From positions 33,310 to 97,309 of the forward strand of contig JAPHTP010000102.1 in the NCBI GenBank assembly GCA_026196875.1: a stretch of 64,000 nucleotides of DNA. The letters run 5' to 3'. Below the pieces are notes generated by a model. That model was given only the letters and a program-made list of their open reading frames with translations, did no database searches and was not told where the DNA came from. This document shows positions 19,201-27,196 of the stretch, piece after piece. Positions within the stretch are counted from its first letter, which is position 1. Each line of letters starts with the position of its first letter. Source of the DNA: Kangiellaceae bacterium (GTDB taxonomy: Bacteria; Pseudomonadota; Gammaproteobacteria; Enterobacterales; Kangiellaceae). The position numbers and the translations under genes are program-made.

Positions 19201-22200
19201 ATGGACATTACTCGTTTTGCGATAGAGAAGAACCGGATTTTTAGCGTTGTTTTTATTCTCCTGATTTTTGCCGGGGTAAATGCCTATTTTTCTCTACCCA
19301 AAAGTGAAGACCCGGGCTTTATCGTGCGTACGGCTTTTATCCAGACCTCACTACCCGGAGCGAGCCCACAAAGGGTGGAACAGCTGGTTACCGATAAGCT
19401 TGAAAAAGAAATTCAGCAAATGCCGGAAGTAAAACATATTCGCAGTGAATCTCTGGTTGGGGTGTCGCTCGTTTATGTTGATCTTAAAGAAGAATACACA
19501 AAGTTGCGGCCGGTGTGGGATAAGCTCAGGCGTAAAGTCGATGACGCTAAGAGAGAGCTGCCTAAAGAAATAAAAGGCCCTTTTATTAATGATGAATTTG
19601 GTGACATCTTCGGCACTGTGATCGCCATCACCGGTGATGGTTTTAACTATCGTCAACTCAAACAAATTGCTGATGAGGTACGTAACGAATTGTTGCTTTT
19701 ATCTAATGTGGCAAAAGTCGATGTAGTTGGTGCCCAGGAAGAGAGGGTTTTTCTCGAATACGACAATGCCCGCTTATCTGAAATTGGTATTTCTCCAGGG
19801 CAATTACAGAGTATTCTTGCGCAAAAAAATATTATTAGATCAGGCGGAAATTTTGCCACTCCTTTTGAAAAAATTATTATTGAACCAACGGGAAATTTTG
19901 ATTCCATCAATGATATCGGCAACACCATAATTAATATTCCAAACTCTCAGGATGTGGTTAAGCTCAGCGATATTGTGGCAGTTAAGCGTTCTTTAATCGA
20001 TCCGCAAGAAATGATTATGCACAAGACTGGAGAGCGTGCTATTGCGCTCGCTATTTCGTTAAAAGAAGGCGGTAATATCGTTGACTTAGGACTGGAACTA
20101 CAGTCAATGGTCGAATATGTAAAAACGGTTTATCCGGTTGGCATCGATTTTGAATTTTTAGCAATTCAAGCGGACGTCGTTGACGAGAAGATAAGCGATT
20201 TTTTGGGTAATGTTTGGCAAGCGATCGCTATCGTATTGCTGGTGATGTTGGTATTCCTCGGCTTAAGAACCGGCTTTATTGTTGCATCTTTGATCCCGTC
20301 GGCGATGATTATTGCGCTATTTGTGATGCAAGTTTTTCATATCGGAATCGATCAAATGTCTTTGGCATCACTTATTATTGCTTTAGGCATGTTAGTTGAT
20401 AACGCTATCGTTATGAGTGAAAGCGTTATTGTCCGCGTGGAACAAGGTGAATCAATTAAAAAGGCGTCAATTGAATCGGCGCGTGAGCTTAAACTTCCCT
20501 TGCTAATTTCTTCTCTTACTACCTCAGCAGCATTTTTACCGATCTTTTTGGCCGAGTCTCAAGTGGGCGAATATACCGCGCCACTATTTAAAGTTGTCAC
20601 TATTACTCTAATATCTTCTTGGTTACTGGCGTTAACTTTAGTGCCGTTGTTATGCGTGTTATTTTTGAAAGTAAAAGCTAAAAGCTCAGATGAACACTAC
20701 GATTCTGCAATGTACAAAGTTTATCAATCGCTTTTGTTAGTCATAGTCAAACGTCCATGGATTTCTTTGCTAGGTGTTATCGGAATTTTTTATATCTCTC
20801 TTCAAGGCTTTGCGTTTATTGAAAATGTATTTTTCCCTGAAAACGATAAACCTATCGTTACCGTAGAAATTGAAACTCCATCGGGATCACCAATAGAAAG
20901 AACTGTAGAAATTACCATCGCAGTTGAAGAGTTTATTTCGAAAAATTTAATGGCTGAAGATAATGACGGCCGGGGATTTTTATCCTGGGGAACTTATATT
21001 GGTGAAGGACCCCCTAGATTCACTCTGTCCGCACCTTCCCACGCTCGGGCACCCAATTATTCGATGATACTCGCGAATGTTACGGACACTAAAATAGCCA
21101 AGCAAAAAATATTTCCTGAAGTGGAGCAGTTTATTGTCGAAAATTATCCTGATGTAACACCTACTGTCGACTTTTTACCCTTAGGGACCGCGGGCGGTGC
21201 TCCGGTAGCAGTTAGATTAATGGGACGTGACCAACAGCAGCTCTTTGAAATCGTAGAAAAAGTCAAACAGAAATTAACGACGATGCCCGGTGCTAAAAAT
21301 GTAGTTGATGATTGGGGCGCGCGTTCCAAGAAAATAGTTTTGGATATTGATAATACTCAGGCGCAGCTCGCCGGGGTAACCAATGACGAAGTGGCTTCAG
21401 CCATGCAGACTTATTTGACTGGGTTGGAAACCACCAATTATCGTGAAGGAGATAAGTTGATCCCGGTAGTTTTGCGTTCTGAGCGGGTTGCTGACAAAGC
21501 TACCGACTTTACCTTATTGGGTAATATCGGAGTTTTTTCTCAAGCAACGGGTCAAACTGTACCATTGAGCCAAGTGGCAACCTTAAATCTGCAATGGCAA
21601 ACCTCCAAAATTTTAAGAAGAGACAGGCTCAAGACGGTCACTATTTCAAGTTATGTTGAACCGGGGTTTAACTCAATTGATATTGCCCTGTCGCTTGGTG
21701 ATTGGCTCAAGGAGCAACAAAAGGACTGGCCGTTTGGTTATCGTTGGGAACTGGGGGGCGATATTGAGGGGTCACTCGATGCGCAGAAATCAATTTTCGA
21801 TAAATTGCCGATTGCTGGTTTAATTATGTTGTTACTGCTCGTGTGGCAGTTTAACTCGATGAGAAAGACATTTATCGTGATAGTAACCATTCCTCTGTCA
21901 TTAATAGGTGTGGTTTTTGGATTGGTAATAACTGACTTACCTTTTGGTTTTATGACTATGCTTGGGGTTATTTCGCTGGCTGGTATTGTGATCAATAATG
22001 CCATTGTACTGCTTGATCGAATCAAAATCGAAAATGAAGAAAATGGATTGCCGCTTAATCAGGCTGTACCGTTTGCTTGCCAGCAGAGGTTGCGCCCTAT
22101 ATTACTGACCACCGCGACTACGATAGGCGGTATGATCCCGTTAGCACTTGGCGGAGGACCCTTATGGGAATCCATGGCGGTAGCCATTATTTTTGGGATT

Positions 22201-22278
22201 TTGCTTGCGACATTACTGACTCTGGGCGTCGTTCCTTTGTTATATAGCCTGTTCTACAAGGTTAAATATAGCGATTAG
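19201..22278 (+). CDS. RND-family efflux pump, inner membrane subunit (AcrB/HAE-like)
   Basis: 1025 aa, usual length. The N-terminal helix (FSVVFILLIFAGVNAYFSLP) is followed by KSEDPGF and the first periplasmic loop with LPGASPQRVEQLV. The central membrane block contains the proton-relay signature GMLVDNAIVMSESVI in helix 4, and the second half repeats it (SLAGIVINNAIVLLDRI). The large second loop and C-terminal helices (LLTTATTIGGMIPLALGGGPLWESMAVAIIFG) are complete. It exports substrates by proton antiport. The wording of the motifs is closer to the divergent AcrB/D/F group than to metal (CusA) pumps. GGGAGT lies upstream of the start. Confidence 0.95.
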   Translation: MDITRFAIEKNRIFSVVFILLIFAGVNAYFSLPKSEDPGFIVRTAFIQTSLPGASPQRVEQLVTDKLEKEIQQMPEVKHIRSESLVGVSLVYVDLKEEYTKLRPVWDKLRRKVDDAKRELPKEIKGPFINDEFGDIFGTVIAITGDGFNYRQLKQIADEVRNELLLLSNVAKVDVVGAQEERVFLEYDNARLSEIGISPGQLQSILAQKNIIRSGGNFATPFEKIIIEPTGNFDSINDIGNTIINIPNSQDVVKLSDIVAVKRSLIDPQEMIMHKTGERAIALAISLKEGGNIVDLGLELQSMVEYVKTVYPVGIDFEFLAIQADVVDEKISDFLGNVWQAIAIVLLVMLVFLGLRTGFIVASLIPSAMIIALFVMQVFHIGIDQMSLASLIIALGMLVDNAIVMSESVIVRVEQGESIKKASIESARELKLPLLISSLTTSAAFLPIFLAESQVGEYTAPLFKVVTITLISSWLLALTLVPLLCVLFLKVKAKSSDEHYDSAMYKVYQSLLLVIVKRPWISLLGVIGIFYISLQGFAFIENVFFPENDKPIVTVEIETPSGSPIERTVEITIAVEEFISKNLMAEDNDGRGFLSWGTYIGEGPPRFTLSAPSHARAPNYSMILANVTDTKIAKQKIFPEVEQFIVENYPDVTPTVDFLPLGTAGGAPVAVRLMGRDQQQLFEIVEKVKQKLTTMPGAKNVVDDWGARSKKIVLDIDNTQAQLAGVTNDEVASAMQTYLTGLETTNYREGDKLIPVVLRSERVADKATDFTLLGNIGVFSQATGQTVPLSQVATLNLQWQTSKILRRDRLKTVTISSYVEPGFNSIDIALSLGDWLKEQQKDWPFGYRWELGGDIEGSLDAQKSIFDKLPIAGLIMLLLLVWQFNSMRKTFIVIVTIPLSLIGVVFGLVITDLPFGFMTMLGVISLAGIVINNAIVLLDRIKIENEENGLPLNQAVPFACQQRLRPILLTTATTIGGMIPLALGGGPLWESMAVAIIFGILLATLLTLGVVPLLYSLFYKVKYSD

Positions 22279-22349
22279 TTTTGCTTTGTTGGGCGCTGAA
22301 TATTTGAAGCAGTAGATCGATTGATTTTGGTTATGCAAGGCAAATCGTA

Positions 22350-23405
22350 CTAACGGTTTGCCAATTGTTCTTCTGAGCAGACTTTATTGCGCCCGCTATC
22401 TTTAGCTAGATATAGGGCTTTATCCGCTCGTTCAATGAGCCCTTCCAACTCATCATCTTGCTTGCATGTACTTACGCCAATGGAGACGGTGATGCTGCCT
22501 ATATCTTTATTGGTTAAATCGGAGGTCAGTTTACGCGAAGAAATATACTCGCGCACTTTATCGGCAAATAACACCGCTTTTTCGGTATCACTCTCCGGCA
22601 GTAACAGAGAAAATTCTTCCCCTCCCATGCGCGCAGCCATCCCCTGGTCACCGGTAGATTTTTGCAGACATTTAGCGACATAAGAAAGTACTTTATCGCC
22701 AACAATATGCCCATGAGTGTCATTAAATTTTTTAAAGTGGTCAATATCTACTAGCAGCAAACTAAATACTGACTCCTTCGTATGGTAATCATTAAAGAGA
22801 GAATCAAGTTTTTTTTCAAAGGCTCTGCGATTGGGAATTTGAGTCAATTGATCGGTCAGAGAAGCTTCTGTTAATTCCTGGATGTTTGACTGTAGAGTCG
22901 AAACCTCCTTTTCCATCGCCGCGAGATTATCTAGAATTTCACGGTTGGTCGCGGTGACCACTTCAGTTTCTTCAATTACCTTATCAATTATCGATGTTAG
23001 CTGTTTAATATCAGGTTTACCCTGCAAGATCCCTTTGCATTCATCTAAGGTACTGCTAAAGCGAGAATTACCACTCGTCATTTGCTGCATACGCTGCATT
23101 AAATCTTCGATAATAACTTTGGTTGCAGCCTGAATTTCCTCGATTGCTTCAGACGATGTCTCGCCAATATACTCCCGATACAACTGATCGTTGATTTCAC
23201 GGGTAAAGGTCTTACCTTCATTTAGATAATCATCAATTATTTTATTTAGCTTTATGATAGTGCCGCGCGAATATTCATACCACACCGCATAATTTTCCGG
23301 TGTGAGTGGTATGCCAAGATTGTTCATCCTGGGAATCGTAATTTTCAGGATATCGACATACTGAATTAGCTCTTGCTGACTATAAACCTTAGACATTGAA
23401 TTCAA
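22350..23405 (-). CDS. Diguanylate cyclase (GGDEF domain), apparently without the inhibitory site
   Basis: 351 aa, cytoplasmic, no membrane helix. The first about 175 residues are helical, with a Pro/Tyr motif (NYAVWYEYSRG) seen in a recurring N-terminal domain of soluble cyclases, then a coiled stretch. The GGDEF domain (about 180-345) has DQLTQIPNRRAF, VDIDHFKKFND and the active site MGGEEF, which should make c-di-GMP from GTP. The RxxD product-inhibition site normally found just before the active site is not conserved (QGMAARMGGEEF). Convergent with the RND pump gene. Start is ATG 23405 or the ATG three codons later. Confidence 0.92.
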   Translation of the reverse strand: MNSMSKVYSQQELIQYVDILKITIPRMNNLGIPLTPENYAVWYEYSRGTIIKLNKIIDDYLNEGKTFTREINDQLYREYIGETSSEAIEEIQAATKVIIEDLMQRMQQMTSGNSRFSSTLDECKGILQGKPDIKQLTSIIDKVIEETEVVTATNREILDNLAAMEKEVSTLQSNIQELTEASLTDQLTQIPNRRAFEKKLDSLFNDYHTKESVFSLLLVDIDHFKKFNDTHGHIVGDKVLSYVAKCLQKSTGDQGMAARMGGEEFSLLLPESDTEKAVLFADKVREYISSRKLTSDLTNKDIGSITVSIGVSTCKQDDELEGLIERADKALYLAKDSGRNKVCSEEQLANR

Positions 23406-23568
23406 AAAACATGCTTACTTAAATTCGATATGGTTACTTCGAAGTAAGTATAGGAGAATTTGGCCAAATTAGGGTGGCAAACAGTGCTATCTTAAGGGTA
23501 AACAACAGACAATTATGAACAAAACTTAATTAAGATCGATTATTTATATAGCTCGCTAATTGCCCGGT

Positions 23569-26500
23569 TTATGAGCTAACTCTAGTTGATTTTATTTTTG
23601 TCGGCGGAATTTGATACTGTTCCCTGAAAGCCCGACTGAATGAAGACAAGCTCTGGTAGCCGACAGCATAGGCCACTTCGCTTACTGTTCCAGAATATTC
23701 TTGTAGCATCTGAAACGCGAGTTCGAGGCGCCGTTTTTTCAGTAAGTTTTTAGGAGAGCAGCCGTATGTTTTTTGCGTATACCGGTATAGTGAACTGCGC
23801 GTCATATTTAGCGCTGTGTACATCTGCTCAACGTCGAACTCCCATTGGCTTAAGTTGTTAGAAATTAGCTTGTCCAACTGTTTACTACGTTTAGTTTCAT
23901 AACCTTCAAAGGTATATTCTGCAATACTAGATTTTGATTTTCGCTGAAATTCCTTCATTAGCCGTGATGATAAACGCTGCTTATGGTCGAGGTGATTTTT
24001 TATGCGCGCCTTAAGCTCGTCATTATCGAAAGGTTTTGAAAGATAGTCATTGGCGCCGAGCTCTAATCCGTGAACTTTTTGCTCCATTTCTGTCAATGCC
24101 GTAATTAGCATAATCGACAAATGCGCTAGTTGTTCGCTTGATTTTATTTTGCGGGTTAGTTGATAACCATCCATTTCCGGCATCATTACGTCGACCAACA
24201 ACAAGTCAGGTTGTATCGATTCCGCAATATTTAGTGCTTGTTGGCCATTCTCTGCCTCTACGATATGATAATCCTGTTGCAATATGGTACGAATTAGCTG
24301 CCGGATCTTGGGGTTATCATCAACGACCAAAATAATTTTTCGCTCCTTCAGAATCCTTGAGCGTAAATTTGGAGTTATTGAACTAATCGAAGAGTTTTGA
24401 AGAGAAGTTGACTGAGTCATTTCAGGCTTGGATAAGTGATGTTTTAAAGTGATTTCCTTAGTACTGTCAATCGCTAAATTTACGTTTGCTCTTTCTGACT
24501 GAAAGGTTTCAACTAATTCTCGAGGATAATGGGAAGTTCCTTTTAATAAAGTTAACCTTACACTACAGCCGCGTTCTTGGTTGTTTGAGATTTCAATCTT
24601 TCCCTGATGTAGCTCAACTAATTCCTTAACCATGGATAGACCCACCCCGGTGCCTGGCTGTTTTTGTTCACAAGAAATCCGACCCTGGTAAAAACGATTA
24701 AATATATAAGGCAGTTCGGTAGGTTGAATTCCAGGTCCATCGTCGGTAACTTTCAATGTAAATTCACATTCGCTAATTGAAAGTGATATCTGAATTTTAC
24801 AATTCGGATAGCAGTATTTAGCCGCGTTGGAAATAACATTGGAAACTATTTTTTCCAAATGCGACTGGTCAAATATGACATTAAGTTCCCGATCAAATCC
24901 CTCTAGTGCTAGCTGAATACCTTTCTCGGTTAATTGCAACTTAAACCGCTGAACGCAACGATTTACCAGTAATTTGATATTAACTTCGGTCAAGTGCATT
25001 GGAAAAGACTTTGCTTCCATTCTCTCTATGTCCATCACCTCGTTGAGTAGTGAAACCATATGTAAATTGTTTTCCAGGACAGTTTTTAAAGTTTCCTTAT
25101 TGCTCAATTCTGATTGAGAGAATATTGCTTTTAAAGGGCCAATAGATAAGGTTAGCGCCGTTCTAAATTCGTGGGATATATTATTAAAAAAACGCTGCTT
25201 GGCTTTGTTAATTTCAATGATTTGCTGGTTTAATGCTGCTTCTTTTTGTAGCAATTGGCGCAAGCGTTTTCGTTTTCGGTACAGCACTAAAGCGACGATT
25301 ATTAATGTGGATAAAATGGTCGTTAGCATCCAGCGTTTCATCTTCTCATTTTTCAGTTGCTCTGCGTTAAGTGAGGCCCGTTGAGTGAGCCTTTCAATTT
25401 TCTGCGTTTTTTCATTAGCGCTAAACTTTTGTTGTAGCTCCAATAATTTTTGATCACTTATCTTATTGGCTATCGACATGGCTACCGTATGATACTTCTT
25501 AAAGTACTCGAGAGATCTTTTATAATCTTTGGCTAGTTCATACGTCAGGGCGTAATCTTCGAAAACCCAACTTAAAGATTGTAAATCGTCAATTGACTGA
25601 TAATAGTCTTTTGTTGCTTTTAAATAGTAAAAACTTAATTCAAAGTCGCCCTTAAATTTTGCTGCAATCGCAATGTTGTTGGCGGCAACGGCACCTTCAT
25701 ACTTCAAACCGTATTTTTCGGCAAGTTGTACGATCTCCTTGCCCACGGAGATAGCTGCCTCGTAAGCATCATTGCTAAGATGTTGGTTCTGTTTAACGAT
25801 TAACGCCCTGAGCATGGAACGATTGGCTTTAATCGATTTTGATAAAGCGAATACCTGTTGTTGCATTTTCCGGCTATTGTCGAGAAAGTTCTGGTACTTT
25901 GACCAATCGGAGTTACCCGGTTTATTACCGCTATTAGAATTATCAGACAATAACTCAGAATCACCTGAAAGGCGGGCGGAAGTATTGGAGCGAGCTACTT
26001 TATTGGCTTGAGCAAATTGAATTGCTTGCATGTAGTAAATGTTCATTTTATTGGAAATAGCGTTTAGCTTGCTAAATTCATCTCCAATTTGTGACGCGTG
26101 CTCGATGATTTCATCACTTAAATTCAGCGCTTCTTGGTATCTTTGTGTAGTGTAGAATAGTTGGGCGAGTCGGTTGCAAATACCCATCTCCAAATGATGG
26201 AACTTAAGTTGTTTCGCACGTTCTCGGGCGTAGGTTAAGTTACTCATAGCATCGCGGTATAAGCTTTTACGCAATTGGTAACTACCAAGCAAATAGCGGT
26301 ACCAAATGTGACGCTCTATATTAGATTGGTTTTCGAGTTCATGCTGATAAGGTTTTAGCACTTTTATGAAGTCGTCAATAACATGATTGTGTAGCATTAT
26401 TTGAGCTTCGAGTAAGGCTATGTCGGGGCGTGCTTCTTTGCTTGATTTAAAATTATTTTTTAACTTATCGAATGATTCTTCAGCCCTAAGAAATTGTTCT

Positions 26501-26736
26501 GTTTTTAAAAGAAGTTCTATCAGCAATTTCCATTGAGAGAAATTACTCAACGATTGACTTGGTTTATTTAGGCGACTTTCAATCAGTTGAATTGTTTTAA
26601 TGGGATCCACATATTGGTATTTATCCAAAGACTTATCTATATTATTTTTTTTAGTTGCTTTCGCTGGAGTAAACGCCAGGCTAAACAAAAGTAATAATGT
26701 TAAAGCGCTCTCAAAAAAGTCAGTTTTTTGTTTCAT
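23569..26736 (-). CDS. One-protein hybrid two-component regulator: TPR sensor, histidine kinase, receiver, AraC output
   Basis: 1055 aa. Order: signal peptide (about 1-27), a periplasmic TPR-like region with repeated tetratrico helices (about 30-440), a membrane helix (about 468-488), HisKA with NNISHEFRTAL and His522, HATPase_c with NVISNAAKYCYP, DDGPGIQ and GTGVGLSMV, a receiver domain (about 800-915) with VDDN, Asp849 in LLVDVMMPEMDG and the lysine in LSKPFD, and an AraC helix-turn-helix domain (about 945-1050: NLLKKRRLELAFQML, VAYAVGYQSLSSFSRAF). Sensing and DNA binding are thus in one membrane protein. It is divergent from the secreted hydrolase gene, with a long inverted repeat between, so that gene is the natural target candidate. 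Confidence 0.93.
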   Translation of the reverse strand: MKQKTDFFESALTLLLLFSLAFTPAKATKKNNIDKSLDKYQYVDPIKTIQLIESRLNKPSQSLSNFSQWKLLIELLLKTEQFLRAEESFDKLKNNFKSSKEARPDIALLEAQIMLHNHVIDDFIKVLKPYQHELENQSNIERHIWYRYLLGSYQLRKSLYRDAMSNLTYARERAKQLKFHHLEMGICNRLAQLFYTTQRYQEALNLSDEIIEHASQIGDEFSKLNAISNKMNIYYMQAIQFAQANKVARSNTSARLSGDSELLSDNSNSGNKPGNSDWSKYQNFLDNSRKMQQQVFALSKSIKANRSMLRALIVKQNQHLSNDAYEAAISVGKEIVQLAEKYGLKYEGAVAANNIAIAAKFKGDFELSFYYLKATKDYYQSIDDLQSLSWVFEDYALTYELAKDYKRSLEYFKKYHTVAMSIANKISDQKLLELQQKFSANEKTQKIERLTQRASLNAEQLKNEKMKRWMLTTILSTLIIVALVLYRKRKRLRQLLQKEAALNQQIIEINKAKQRFFNNISHEFRTALTLSIGPLKAIFSQSELSNKETLKTVLENNLHMVSLLNEVMDIERMEAKSFPMHLTEVNIKLLVNRCVQRFKLQLTEKGIQLALEGFDRELNVIFDQSHLEKIVSNVISNAAKYCYPNCKIQISLSISECEFTLKVTDDGPGIQPTELPYIFNRFYQGRISCEQKQPGTGVGLSMVKELVELHQGKIEISNNQERGCSVRLTLLKGTSHYPRELVETFQSERANVNLAIDSTKEITLKHHLSKPEMTQSTSLQNSSISSITPNLRSRILKERKIILVVDDNPKIRQLIRTILQQDYHIVEAENGQQALNIAESIQPDLLLVDVMMPEMDGYQLTRKIKSSEQLAHLSIMLITALTEMEQKVHGLELGANDYLSKPFDNDELKARIKNHLDHKQRLSSRLMKEFQRKSKSSIAEYTFEGYETKRSKQLDKLISNNLSQWEFDVEQMYTALNMTRSSLYRYTQKTYGCSPKNLLKKRRLELAFQMLQEYSGTVSEVAYAVGYQSLSSFSRAFREQYQIPPTKIKSTRVSS

Positions 26737-27196
26737 CGTAAAGTATTTTTATTTTTGTCAATACAACTCAATTTTTTATATTTAATTCACTAAATATTTT
26801 TGGTCCGACCACTAGTTTGCGATAAGTTTAACAGCAAGGTCAAATTAGAAAGGCATTTTTATTAGAGGTTGAGATTAAAAAGATTTGATATCGCGATAGA
26901 AATATTTTGCAAAATAAACTTTACAAATGAGGTACGCCAATTTTTGAGTAACCCGAAAAAAGTGATATTAAAATATGAGATAGTTTAGACTTTTACTCAA
27001 AAATTCTATCGAAAAATTAACAATGAAACTTCATGTCAATAAACTGGGATTCTAAGGCAAGCACTATTTCGCTCTCTTCAGTAGATTCTCTTCTTTGAAA
27101 CTGGTCAATAAGGCTGGCTAATTAGGCACAAGTAGTCGAGTAACATCTTAAGTGCTTTAAACAAAGAACTGAACTAAGCAAAAAGGGGCAGAGGCG
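26737..27196. other. 460-base divergent intergenic region between hybrid regulator and hydrolase
   Basis: AT-rich, no coding frame I believe. It must hold the promoters of both flanking genes. Its main feature is the 13-bp inverted repeat at 26939-27005, annotated separately. Confidence 0.6.
26939..27005. promoter_or_regulatory. Long inverted repeat, candidate operator of the hybrid regulator
   Basis: AATTTTTGAGTAA at 26939-26951 is repeated as its exact reverse complement at 26993-27005. The arm centres are 54 bases apart, close to five helical turns. The element sits in the middle of the divergent region, about 200 bases from each gene start. The arms are visible in the sequence; the operator role is inference. 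Confidence 0.45.
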
